Virus record (IMG/VR): IMGVR_UViG_3300035661_000064
Location: 1 to 63,323 of that record
DNA length: 63,323 nt
Source of the DNA: a virus
Direction: 5' to 3' (one strand)
The notes under the pieces are model-generated. The model saw only the letters and a list, made by a program, of their open reading frames with translations. It was not told the origin of the DNA and did not search any database. The stretch's first letter is position 1; every line of letters begins with the position of its first letter. Below are positions 35,277-43,604 of the stretch, piece after piece. Made by a program: the position numbers and the translations under genes.

Positions 35277-36428
35277 ATGAAACCATTACTAGCTGAACCT
35301 TTAACAGCAAATAACGCAGTAATTCCTAGCAACCTTAAGAACGGTAGGTTTGTCTTAAAGCAAAGAGTCTTTACAGACAAAACTCTTTTCATTACTACAG
35401 GCGACTACATCTATAAGCCTATTAAAATGAATCGTACTTTAACTTTTGATTTCTTTGATAGAACAAATCCTAAGATCTATTTAAGGATAACAAACCCATT
35501 AGCAAACAAGCTTTCATTCAAGCTTATGACAAATGAAAACTTGTTTAAGAATGTGAACAGCAACATTGTGTACATTTCAGATGAAGAAGGTAATCACATT
35601 CCTATTGGTAGGGTTGATGAAGCTAAAAATCAACTTGTGATCAAATCATCTAATTTCAACGTAATCATTCCACCTGTCATAAAGTACCAGCCGCAAAATA
35701 ATGATTCTAATGCTAGTCTTTCAGCTATTGTTCTTAGAAAAGCCATATTTTCATCAGCTGTAAAAAGAGTAACAAATCTCAATCGGTTGAAGTACAAAAT
35801 TACTTATCCTAACGGACAAGTAGGCTTAACTATGGATTATACATCATTGTCGTATCTAACTAATGCATCAGTTCACTTAGGTACTTCTAAGATTGAAATC
35901 TATGCTTATGATGAACATTCAAACAAATCAGATACAATAGTAATCAATTCTAGATGTCTTCCTTTTGATACATTCTTAGAATCTACAAAGTATCAAAACT
36001 ATCCTTTTTGGAAGGTTAGTGATTCAGCTGCACCTGACAATACTCATGGCTCATACAGAGACGTATTAGTTGAAATAGAACTAACTGATTACAATTCTAG
36101 TTTCACGTATGATGTTAGTTTACCAGATCCTACATGCCCTTTCATTATTGACGATGTTTCTATTGTGTATGCTTATTCAAAACGTCTCATGCAAATCAGA
36201 GGAAGGTTTCTAGCATTTCGTGAATTTGTCATGGTAGCAGGAACATCTAACAACTTATTAGACCCTAACGATCAAGCAATTGAAGCAGGTCTTCAATATA
36301 TTCCTTCAGATGGCACATATTCAGATGTAGAAAATCAGATCATCTTTTTGATTAAGACAACAATTTCTCCTGATATAGCTTATCATTCATACACAAGTTT
36401 ACGCTATTGGAACTATCCAGTTGCTTAA
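35277..36428 (+). CDS. Virion protein of structural block
   Basis: A 383-residue beta-rich protein starting MKPLLAEPLTANNAVIPSNL, with AGGAAA upstream. Strand-rich segments such as RTLTFDFFDRTNPKIYLRIT and a C-terminal ALRYW-like aromatic end suggest a fibre or baseplate domain. It shares general composition, but no clear motif, with the preceding gene. The two could be paralogues; an alignment would settle this. Confidence 0.6.
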   Translation: MKPLLAEPLTANNAVIPSNLKNGRFVLKQRVFTDKTLFITTGDYIYKPIKMNRTLTFDFFDRTNPKIYLRITNPLANKLSFKLMTNENLFKNVNSNIVYISDEEGNHIPIGRVDEAKNQLVIKSSNFNVIIPPVIKYQPQNNDSNASLSAIVLRKAIFSSAVKRVTNLNRLKYKITYPNGQVGLTMDYTSLSYLTNASVHLGTSKIEIYAYDEHSNKSDTIVINSRCLPFDTFLESTKYQNYPFWKVSDSAAPDNTHGSYRDVLVEIELTDYNSSFTYDVSLPDPTCPFIIDDVSIVYAYSKRLMQIRGRFLAFREFVMVAGTSNNLLDPNDQAIEAGLQYIPSDGTYSDVENQIIFLIKTTISPDIAYHSYTSLRYWNYPVA

Positions 36429-36456
36429 CTTTAACATTCAAAGGAATCTAATCACA

Positions 36457-37086
36457 ATGGCAATTCAAAACAACGTTCAAGCTTTCATAGACTCTGTTTT
36501 TCAGATGGCACAGCCTGCTGTATTAGTGTCTATTACTAATGAAGTCAAAGAAGTAGCTTCTGTTATTTTTGATCTTTCTATTAAAGTTCCGGCATTAGAA
36601 TCATTTGGTGGAACTACTTATGAAATTTACAAAATAACACCTATCTACACATTTAATCCTATTACGTCTGTTTACTCAGGATATGATCTTTCAATAAATG
36701 ACGATAAACAAGTCACAATGTTTATCAAAGGAGTGAAGATTCCAAACCAGTTGTTATTGAAATCAGTTGCAGCAAACTCGAATAAGTACTTAGTAGATCA
36801 AGTTAAAACAAAGCTTTCTTCTTCTTTGTTTGTATACCTTCTTCCACCTGTCTCACAGGCTAGCATATTTGAGATTTTTGCATGGGTACGAATGGTTAAC
36901 TTTGACGGTCAATATGATTCTGACTCAGCTAAAGTTCAATCATTGATTCCATTATTCATTTCGCATGTAAATGTAATTCGGTCATTTGAATCTGAAAAAG
37001 ATGATGCAGTGCTAGCAGAAAAGATAAACGAAGCTGTTTCAACATTTACAATGGCAGTCAATCAAAAATTGTCTGAAGAAGGGTAA
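36457..37086 (+). CDS. Small virion protein of structural block
   Basis: A 209-residue protein, MAIQNNVQAFIDSVFQMAQP at its start, with AAAGGAA 10 nt upstream. It is helical at both ends (FESEKDDAVLAEKINEAVST) with a beta-rich middle. An in-frame ATG at 36421 overlaps the previous gene and lacks a site, so 36457 is preferred. Probably an adaptor or chaperone-like component of the fibre block; unproven. Confidence 0.6.
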   Translation: MAIQNNVQAFIDSVFQMAQPAVLVSITNEVKEVASVIFDLSIKVPALESFGGTTYEIYKITPIYTFNPITSVYSGYDLSINDDKQVTMFIKGVKIPNQLLLKSVAANSNKYLVDQVKTKLSSSLFVYLLPPVSQASIFEIFAWVRMVNFDGQYDSDSAKVQSLIPLFISHVNVIRSFESEKDDAVLAEKINEAVSTFTMAVNQKLSEEG

Positions 37087-37091
37087 TTCTT

Positions 37092-38066
37092 ATGGCAACT
37101 CCCCAATCAAACAAGTTTAATCCGCTCTATGTTAAACGTGGTGGATATGAGGATTCTAAAGAGATTGTATTTGGTGAAGGTGAGCTGATCTGGCTTACTG
37201 ATAGAAGCAAACTGAAAATGGGGAATTCTCAGACTAAAGGTGGAGTTGATTTTGTAACAGAAGAAATCACTAGGCGTTTAGTTGACTTAAAGATTCCTCT
37301 TAACAATAGAGAGTTTCGTTATACAAACTCTGAAGTTGAAATGGTTACACCAACAACACTAGAACTCTATACAATTTCATTTAGACGAGATATTGACAAA
37401 GTCTTTGTTCTTCTTAAGTATCCGTCAAACAATATCAACAATTGGTATGAGCTAGATTCACTTCTTCTGTACGGAAAGGAATCAATCTTCAAACCTTCAA
37501 TTACAGGAAATAGTTGGTATAGGGTTGCTAATCTACCATACGGCAGTGGTTCATGCACAGTTAGACTCTTTTCAAATAGTCCGTTAAATCGTTTTAGCAT
37601 CACTGCTTCTTTCTCTGTTTTTAACTCAAGAAAGATTATCTTGAACAAAATACTAGAGTCAGACATTTCTGAAACTATTACTATCTCATCTATCAAGTTA
37701 ACAAATAATCAAATGATATCTCAAGAAGGAGCTAACATAGAAATCTTCTTCAAAAACGATGCTTATGAAGTTTTCTGCATAGTTGAAACAGATGATGTTC
37801 TTCCTACATGGAATATCAAAAGCTTTGAAACTGCCTATACTACATTCAGCGACTCAACTGAAATAGTTGTTACGCCTAATGTGGGATTTGTTTCAACTTC
37901 AAATATTGTAGAAGGAAACAAAATGCTTAGTGAGAAGTATGTTTCATCTTCTTATGTAAACTTTGACACTGACAAGTTCAAAGAAAATCTAGCTCTTAAA
38001 GGTTTAGCAGTTGACAACCAAGGTAGACTTACTTTAAACGGACAAGTTGTTTTTACTCCTGTCTAA
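37092..38066 (+). CDS. Fibre-like protein with GxxxTxGG N-terminal element
   Basis: A 324-residue protein starting 6 nt after the previous stop. Its N-terminus has FGEGELIWLTDRSKLKMGNS then QTKGGVDFV, the same (G/E)ELx..TDxxxLxxGNxxTxGG idea that marks the N-terminal domain of many phage tail fibres and the major tropism determinant. The rest is beta-rich. The C-terminus (NQGRLTLNGQVVFTPV) looks like a fibre end. It probably attaches to the virion through its N-terminal part. Confidence 0.6.
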   Translation: MATPQSNKFNPLYVKRGGYEDSKEIVFGEGELIWLTDRSKLKMGNSQTKGGVDFVTEEITRRLVDLKIPLNNREFRYTNSEVEMVTPTTLELYTISFRRDIDKVFVLLKYPSNNINNWYELDSLLLYGKESIFKPSITGNSWYRVANLPYGSGSCTVRLFSNSPLNRFSITASFSVFNSRKIILNKILESDISETITISSIKLTNNQMISQEGANIEIFFKNDAYEVFCIVETDDVLPTWNIKSFETAYTTFSDSTEIVVTPNVGFVSTSNIVEGNKMLSEKYVSSSYVNFDTDKFKENLALKGLAVDNQGRLTLNGQVVFTPV

Positions 38067-38110
38067 AAAACAATGAATTGAAACCCCCTTTAAAGTACAG
38101 GTAACTTCCT

Positions 38111-38413
38111 ATGTTTAAACCTATGAATTTGTCAAACGCTAATGATGAAGGCGTTAGAGTAGCTAAAGCTAAAGTTGGTTTAGAAGTTGATAGAATCTCG
38201 TTTGTTCCTGAAGCAGGCGTTCTTCTTTATACATCTGATAACAAGAATCTCTATATTGGTGATGGGGTAACTCCGGGTGGAATCCTATACAAAGGTGATT
38301 TAGACGAACACTTTCTAGATTCTGTTTTGAATGACCCAGATCTAATTAATCAAATTGCAAATGCTATTAACATCAGCCTCAAAATAGGTAATATTGATGG
38401 TGGTAGGTTTTAA
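38111..38413 (+). CDS. Short protein with phage-fibre GDGxTPGG motif
   Basis: A 100-residue protein: after GVRVAKAKVGLEVDRISFVP comes GVLLYTSDNKNLYIGDGVTP followed by GGI, the classic short N-terminal element of phage tail fibres. Here the element is nearly the whole protein, followed by about 45 helical residues ending in DGGRF. It could be a free connector or a head-to-tail adaptor for the neighbouring fibres. AGGT precedes the start. It is the last gene of the structural operon, ending in a good terminator. Confidence 0.65.
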   Translation: MFKPMNLSNANDEGVRVAKAKVGLEVDRISFVPEAGVLLYTSDNKNLYIGDGVTPGGILYKGDLDEHFLDSVLNDPDLINQIANAINISLKIGNIDGGRF

Positions 38414-38420
38414 TTGTATA

Positions 38421-38452
38421 GTGGTAGCCCTTAAACAAGGCTATCACTTTTT
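38421..38452 (+). terminator. Terminator of the structural operon
   Basis: GTGGTAGCC / GGCTATCAC stem followed by TTTTTTG. Confidence 0.8.
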
Positions 38453-38465
38453 TGCTAGAAATTTC

Positions 38466-38480
38466 AAACATATATAAATT
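38466..38480 (+). promoter_or_regulatory. Phage promoter motif for Gly-Gly protein gene
   Basis: CAAACATATATAAATT. It is followed by a perfect 7-bp stem (TAGTGAA/TTCACTA, 38484-38504), a likely 5' stem-loop. Confidence 0.65.
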
Positions 38481-38542
38481 GAATAGTGAAATACTTAATT
38501 CACTAAACCCCCTTATTAACTGTGATCCAAGAGGTATATCAC

Positions 38543-39094
38543 ATGGCTACTATTACAATCACTTCTACTCAAAATGCTCGCGCCACTGCTTTGGTAAACA
38601 GCGTTGGTTCCTCTGTTGCTAGTGTTGCAACAGAGCTGAACATCTCAGAACGTACCCTGATGGGAACCGTAACAGAGTTGCGGAAATTAGGCTTCGTCTT
38701 CACTCGTGAAAGTGGCTTAATCTCTGTTGCAAAATGGGGTGATGGTGTTGAGGTGGTAATCGCTACCACTGCAACCACTACCACTGCAGTCGCAGCTCCT
38801 GTCTCTGGTGCAGCTCCTGTAGAAGCAGCGGCAGTACTGAATTGGAATCTTTACAGTAAGCGTCAAGGAACGCTTATTACATTCTCATCGACGAACAAGT
38901 TAGGAGATATCCTTACTGCAATCAGTCTCAAGCTTGCCGTCTTCAGCGGCACGGCGGCAACTGTGAGTCGTAAAGCTCTCAACGAGAACAACTTCGTTCA
39001 GATCAACATGACTAATGTTGATTTAAATGAAGTCATCCCAGTAGGAACAACCTTTCAATACGATATTGCAGGCAAACAAGTGTCTGGTGGCTAA
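38543..39094 (+). CDS. Winged-helix protein with small C-terminal domain ending in Gly-Gly; candidate ubiquitin-like substrate
   Basis: A 183-residue protein in two parts. Residues 20-62 read as a helix-turn-helix (SVASVATELNISERTLMGTV then TELRKLGFVFTRESG). A Thr/Ala/Pro linker (74-97) leads to an 85-residue domain, NWNLYSKRQGTLITFSSTNK then LGDILTAISLKL, ending GTTFQYDIAGKQVSGG. The strand-helix-strand order, final beta-strand and terminal Gly-Gly are what an activated ubiquitin-like modifier would show, and the next gene is a JAMM protease. The G/C-richer codons, strong promoter, leader stem and terminator before the protease suggest high expression. The Ubl reading is inference; a plain DNA-binding or virion protein that happens to end in GG is possible. 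Start at 38543 has AAGAGGT upstream. Confidence 0.6.
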   Translation: MATITITSTQNARATALVNSVGSSVASVATELNISERTLMGTVTELRKLGFVFTRESGLISVAKWGDGVEVVIATTATTTTAVAAPVSGAAPVEAAAVLNWNLYSKRQGTLITFSSTNKLGDILTAISLKLAVFSGTAATVSRKALNENNFVQINMTNVDLNEVIPVGTTFQYDIAGKQVSGG

Positions 39095-39109
39095 ACTATA
39101 GCCTTAAAC

Positions 39110-39135
39110 GGGACAGGGGAGTAATCTCCTGTCCC
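39110..39135 (+). terminator. Attenuator-like hairpin between Gly-Gly gene and JAMM gene
   Basis: GGGACAGGGGA / TCTCCTGTCCC stem. The U-tract (AATAATTTTTGG) begins about 10 nt later, so some read-through into the protease gene is likely, giving much of the first protein and less of the second. Confidence 0.6.
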
Positions 39136-39166
39136 AAACTATTTAATAATTTTTGGAGTACATCTT

Positions 39167-39916
39167 ATGCGCAACGGTTCTGGTTTGAAAGAAGTAGTAG
39201 TTAGAATCCCTGAAAGCTTCCATGAAGCGTTCAGCTTAATTGGGAAGACTACTCAGAACGAATACGCCATGTTCTACAACTACAGTGTTACACATACTGT
39301 AACAAATAATATTGGGCTAGACCCTAATAAAGTCGATTTAGACCGAGACAATGCTATCATCATTGACATTCACGAAGATTTTGCGTTCCCCAAACAAACT
39401 TCTTCCGTGGGTGTATTCTACATCGATGAAAGTGAAAATCAAAACATCATGGAAAACTACAACGGTGCGATACACCGTCATCCGAAAGGTGTAAGAACCT
39501 TTTCAAATCATGACTACAAAGTAGTTAACACGGCATTTCAACTTTCTCTCATTGGAATTCCTGAAGAAAACTATTACTACGGCGAACTAAGCTTGAAGCT
39601 TGAAGGCTTTCCATTTGCCATTCCAGTTAAAGTAACACGTTTTGAAATTTCTAAAGAAACTGAAAAGACAGTTTACTTTAATGGAACGTGGTTGCTTGAA
39701 TCGGAATTCAACCAAGAGGTATCAGATCGACTTAAACCCATAGTTCTTCATGTTAATCCTGTAGTTCATGCTAACGGAGTAGATGGAAGCAAAAAATCAG
39801 CTTTCTTAGGAAAAGTCAAAAGGGGGAGAGTAGCAGCGTCAGACCCCAATTACTATTTTGAACCGTATGATGATGCCGAACTTTCTCTGCTTGAACAATC
39901 AAAGAATCTCAAGTAA
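39167..39916 (+). CDS. JAMM/MPN+ (JAB) metalloprotease
   Basis: A 249-residue protein with an exact JAMM motif: AIHRHPKGVRTFSNHD gives HxH (103, 105), seven residues, Ser 113, two residues, Asp 116. The upstream metal-activating Glu is Glu 32 in GKTTQNEYAMFYNYS. JAMM enzymes are zinc isopeptidases that remove or mature ubiquitin-like proteins; in prokaryotes they cluster with E1, E2 and Ubl genes, and in lambda-type tails a JAB domain is part of the tail-assembly protein K. Here no NlpC/P60 partner is fused. The C-terminal 90 residues (VHANGVDGSKKSAFLGKVKR) are separate from the catalytic core. The neighbour ends in Gly-Gly and a ThiF-type gene lies 19 kb away, so a deconjugase or processing role is the leading idea. 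Confidence 0.82.
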   Translation: MRNGSGLKEVVVRIPESFHEAFSLIGKTTQNEYAMFYNYSVTHTVTNNIGLDPNKVDLDRDNAIIIDIHEDFAFPKQTSSVGVFYIDESENQNIMENYNGAIHRHPKGVRTFSNHDYKVVNTAFQLSLIGIPEENYYYGELSLKLEGFPFAIPVKVTRFEISKETEKTVYFNGTWLLESEFNQEVSDRLKPIVLHVNPVVHANGVDGSKKSAFLGKVKRGRVAASDPNYYFEPYDDAELSLLEQSKNLK

Positions 39917-39933
39917 TTTAATTAAGGGGAACT

Positions 39934-40000
39934 AATCAATCAACTTTAAAGTTGATTGATTTTAAGCAGGTAAGTATCATTACTTATCTGCTTCTTTTTT
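39934..40000 (+). terminator. Two consecutive hairpins after JAMM gene
   Basis: A 28-nt perfect palindrome AATCAATCAACTTT/AAAGTTGATTGATT (39934-39961) followed at once by AAGCAGGTAAGTA/TACTTATCTGCTT and TTTTTT. Confidence 0.8.
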
Positions 40001-40001
40001 T

Positions 40002-40016
40002 AAGCATATATTATTT
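40002..40016 (+). promoter_or_regulatory. Phage promoter motif for 40057-42261 gene
   Basis: AAGCATATATTATTT, directly after the terminator, 41 nt upstream of the start. Confidence 0.65.
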
Positions 40017-40056
40017 ATCTGACCCTATTAAATAATCTAACACCGGAGTAAAACTG

Positions 40057-42261
40057 ATGACATCTTCAACTGATAGCTTTTTTACAAACTATGTAAAAAG
40101 TCAATATGAAACTAATCTTCCTCCATTTAATTCAACTTCGTCATCTGCTATAAATCTGTTTATTAGAAATAGTTTGCTAGCAGATTCCAACAATTCCGTA
40201 TTTGACAAATTTGAAGAACTCGATATTCGTGATCGCTATCAATTACTTGCGCACCATTCCAGTTTAGCAATGATTAAACGTAAACAAATGGCAGATTTAT
40301 TCAACCAATTGAGACTTGAATTTGAAAATGACTTTAACGTGTATCATTTCATAGATGAGCTTTTTGAATTCTTTGCTAAAGGTGAAATTCTGACAGTTGA
40401 TGAAATACGAAACGAAATCAGTTCGTTCAGCCATGTCAATAACAATTCTGAAAACGAACTGATTGACATGCTAAACGAATTGAACGAAACAAAGCAGACT
40501 TCAAATGATCTATCAAACAGCATTCAAGGAACAATCAACGAAGCAGCCTCTTCAGTTAAAGAAAATGCTAAGAAGTTGAATGAACGAAATCTTAAGCATT
40601 ACCGTTTAAACAAACTTAACAAGCTTGCTCTTCAACCTATGGCAACTTTAAAGAAAGCTGCATCTTCAACAATCTTAGAAACATTTCTTCAAGAGAACAT
40701 CTCTAACGTTTTAATTGCACAATCTTCTGTTTTATCTGACTCTTCAAACCCATCTGATACTGTAAAGAAACTAACTTCATCTGTTGCATTAGGATTGACT
40801 TTTCAATTCAAGAAACGTTTTGAAGAAGACCCTTTAAATTCTCCTGAGCTAATGTACCAAAGCAAGTATGGAGACTCTTCATGGCATTTTATGTTAAAAC
40901 TGTCACCTAACTTTGCAGGTAAACCTGTTAGAAAAATTCGAGTTCAAATTAATCCGTTATCAGGAGTAAACGAATCTGAACTGAACATTCTCATTCCTGA
41001 GTCTTTAATACCTGATGAATCTATTATGTGGCATAAGCCTACTTATGTTCTGTTTGAATTAAACAACGTTTTTATGAGCAAGAAGAAAAACATTTCTTTC
41101 AAGTTCTTACCTAAAGAAGCGTTAGGAGGCACAGGTGAAAATCTTCCTTACATCAATGCTTTGGTTTCAGTGTTCACTTCTTATTCAGAAGAGGATAGAC
41201 TGAAAGTTCTTGCTATCTTCTACTCATTTCAATTCTATTCATCGTTTGCCAGTAAAGAGTTTAGAACTCATCTATTCACCGTTAACAACTTTATACTATT
41301 CTTAGATCAAGTAACTGAAGGCAACTCATTTCGTTATTCATTCGGAAAAATGGATGAAGTCTTCAATAAATACTTTAATCGAGACTCTAAAGAGTTTGTC
41401 ACGCTTTTAAATGACTTCTTTAATGTCAAAGTTAGAAATTACTTGCATTATCCTGCAAACATTATGAACGTAAACCGTTACACAGATGAAGCTACATGCA
41501 TCGATGACAACTATTTGCTTTCACTAGCAGATAGGGCGCACGCTCCATTGAAGAAATTTGGTGTAGGTGTTGAGTTTGATGAATTTGTTACAGCAACTAA
41601 CTCTGAAAGTTTGTTTAAATCTACTGTTCTAACTCATTTTGATAGACTAGGAAAAATCTACTCCAATCCACATATTTTCAGAACTGGCATGTATAGTGAT
41701 CCTGAAAAGTTCAAAACTTCATTAGACACGCTGATTGAACGTTGTTTAAACGATGACTATCGAGGAACATCTGGTCTGTTTGGAAGCGGAGTTTGTAATG
41801 GTACGTTAGACCTTACTAACTTAGAATTAGCATCAAAGAAGATGAAGATATCAGGAATGTTAGAACAGAACTTTGGTGTCGGATACCTTAACTCTTTAGC
41901 CACTCCTATCAAACTCATAAACGCTTATCCGCCTTTAATAAATCTTCTTTACGACTTTATTCTTGAACAATTCTTAATTGCTTCTAATGTAGATGAATTT
42001 AAACACTACATGCTAAATGAGTTTGGTTGGAATGAGTTAAAACATCAAGGAATCGATGTAGCTGTTCGGTTCAATTACTATATCTCAGATACGCTAATTA
42101 ACAATCTTGTATCAAGTTCAAATGGAATTCCAAATGCTCATCTTCAATCGTTTCAAGCGTTTACAAAGTTCTTTGATAGTAGAGAAAGTTCGCTTCAAGG
42201 TTTAATTCTACACTACTTGTATGAAGAAAGTAAAGAAACTGGAAACGCAGTAATCTTGTAA
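40057..42261 (+). CDS. Unknown 734-residue protein
   Basis: A large protein with a helical N-terminus, a long charged helix around residues 125-200 (SENELIDMLNELNETKQTSN, NEAASSVKENAKKLNERNLK), a beta-rich centre (VRKIRVQINPLSGVNESEL) and a helical end. It has no recognised family and no signal or transmembrane segment. It is transcribed alone and ends at a strong bidirectional hairpin before the RNA polymerase-like gene. A virion or core protein is plausible because of its size and late-type promoter, but another RNA polymerase component cannot be ruled out by eye. Confidence 0.6.
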   Translation: MTSSTDSFFTNYVKSQYETNLPPFNSTSSSAINLFIRNSLLADSNNSVFDKFEELDIRDRYQLLAHHSSLAMIKRKQMADLFNQLRLEFENDFNVYHFIDELFEFFAKGEILTVDEIRNEISSFSHVNNNSENELIDMLNELNETKQTSNDLSNSIQGTINEAASSVKENAKKLNERNLKHYRLNKLNKLALQPMATLKKAASSTILETFLQENISNVLIAQSSVLSDSSNPSDTVKKLTSSVALGLTFQFKKRFEEDPLNSPELMYQSKYGDSSWHFMLKLSPNFAGKPVRKIRVQINPLSGVNESELNILIPESLIPDESIMWHKPTYVLFELNNVFMSKKKNISFKFLPKEALGGTGENLPYINALVSVFTSYSEEDRLKVLAIFYSFQFYSSFASKEFRTHLFTVNNFILFLDQVTEGNSFRYSFGKMDEVFNKYFNRDSKEFVTLLNDFFNVKVRNYLHYPANIMNVNRYTDEATCIDDNYLLSLADRAHAPLKKFGVGVEFDEFVTATNSESLFKSTVLTHFDRLGKIYSNPHIFRTGMYSDPEKFKTSLDTLIERCLNDDYRGTSGLFGSGVCNGTLDLTNLELASKKMKISGMLEQNFGVGYLNSLATPIKLINAYPPLINLLYDFILEQFLIASNVDEFKHYMLNEFGWNELKHQGIDVAVRFNYYISDTLINNLVSSSNGIPNAHLQSFQAFTKFFDSRESSLQGLILHYLYEESKETGNAVIL

Positions 42262-42276
42262 AAGTATGCATTGAAC

Positions 42277-42320
42277 TTCCCTTAGCCTTCATAGGGCTAA
42301 GGGAATACAGTGTTCTATTT
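42277..42320. terminator. Bidirectional terminator between convergent genes
   Basis: TTCCCTTAGCC / GGCTAAGGGAA stem, related in sequence to the hairpins at 8178 and 62687. Confidence 0.75.
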
Positions 42321-43604
42321 TTTACCTATTGTCAGTTTAATAGGTTTAAAGCTTGTTAGAATGTCAATCTTGCTTGTTTTAACACTCATGTCATGAAACG
42401 ACTTCAAAGAAGTATTCAAAACAGCAGAACCGATTTTAGTAGAGAGAGACCCTGCTAACTTGCTACCAAACTCATACATAGCATCACCTGCACACATGTT
42501 ACAGATTTTGTCACTAGTGCAGAAGAGAGGAGAACGAATCTCAATTGTCTGACCGACTAAAGAATCTAGAACGTCTTTCTTTAAGAGAACTAATTTATTG
42601 CTAATCTTAGCAAATCTAAGATGATACAACATTGCATCTTTCTTAGTCAAGTTAACTTTATAGAGTCTCTTTGTTCCACAATCAGACTTCCTTTCGTCTA
42701 GTACTACATGACCTAAAGAAGCATTAAGAGACTTAACAATATAACCACCTATCTGCGTTCCTACAGCTCGGTTGAAGCTAGCTGTAGTAAGCATATCATT
42801 ATATTTCCACAAGTCTTCTTTAGGTACTCCATCAACTAAATTAGCAGTAGAAATGTTCATTTGAGAAAAGTCATTACTTCTAGGAATCGCTCCTCTAGCC
42901 ATAGACGTATTCTTGTAATTGTTACCAAAGCCTTTAGAAGCTCCACTGTTATAGATAGCCATACCCGGAGTGTCCATCTTAGTTAAAGTAGTTTCAGCTA
43001 AGTTAACTAAGTCTTTTTCAACAGCTATGTAAGCATTCACGTCATTAGAAGATATAGTTTCAGCATGTTTCTTGAATGCTGCTTTTTTAGCAGCTTCAAC
43101 TTCTTTCAATGGTCTGATGGTATCAATATCAAGACTGAGACTCATGAAGCTAGCTATACCAAATCCTAACCAATGCCATCTATCAATGAACTCATGCATA
43201 ATCTTATTGTCTATTTCATCTTCAACATAAGCTAATGCAATCCTATCTTCAATAAACCCTTTAGTAGATTTATCAAAAGGTTTGTTGATGTAACCAAATA
43301 TTCGTTTAAGGACAGGATCAAAGAAAGAAAAGTAGTTAAAGACTATTCGCCCTAAGGTTGTTTCAATCTTAGTTTCAGCTATTGTAAAGCCTAAGGAAGC
43401 TAATTCTTCTTTGGTAAAAAAGATAGGATACTCGTTGTTGTACTTTTGCTTATCAGATTCAGAATATGAGAAGCTGTCAAGAAGAAATTGAAGAGTAATC
43501 TTATGAGTAGGATCTGGATTTCCTTCATCGGGAAGTATAGATTTGATAAACTCTTGTTTCTGTGCTTCAGTCACAGGAGTTTTATTTCGAATATCAGTTG
43601 CCAT
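42315..43604 (-). CDS. RNA polymerase beta-prime subunit, C-terminal part
   Basis: A 429-residue homologue of the C-terminal half of bacterial beta-prime. Landmarks in order: TLGRIVFN (83-90); WLGFGIASFMSLSLDIDTI, matching the beta-prime LGF..AT.sGISI..dD region; YNSGASKGFGNNY (218-230), matching the SGARGs segment; TTASFNRAVGTQIGGYIVKS, matching the TA.AGYLTRRLV bridge-helix/trigger-loop neighbourhood; SDCGT with Cys 309; and the second zinc site RSPLFCTSDKICNMCAGD (Cys 362, 368, 371) followed by IGSAVLNTSLKSFHDMSVKT. All four zinc cysteines are in the E. coli pattern. The catalytic NADFDGD part must be encoded elsewhere, as in the split subunits of phiKZ-like phages. It is probably part of a phage polymerase acting on phage promoters. 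Confidence 0.85.
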   Translation of the reverse strand: MATDIRNKTPVTEAQKQEFIKSILPDEGNPDPTHKITLQFLLDSFSYSESDKQKYNNEYPIFFTKEELASLGFTIAETKIETTLGRIVFNYFSFFDPVLKRIFGYINKPFDKSTKGFIEDRIALAYVEDEIDNKIMHEFIDRWHWLGFGIASFMSLSLDIDTIRPLKEVEAAKKAAFKKHAETISSNDVNAYIAVEKDLVNLAETTLTKMDTPGMAIYNSGASKGFGNNYKNTSMARGAIPRSNDFSQMNISTANLVDGVPKEDLWKYNDMLTTASFNRAVGTQIGGYIVKSLNASLGHVVLDERKSDCGTKRLYKVNLTKKDAMLYHLRFAKISNKLVLLKKDVLDSLVGQTIEIRSPLFCTSDKICNMCAGDAMYEFGSKLAGSLSTKIGSAVLNTSLKSFHDMSVKTSKIDILTSFKPIKLTIGKK

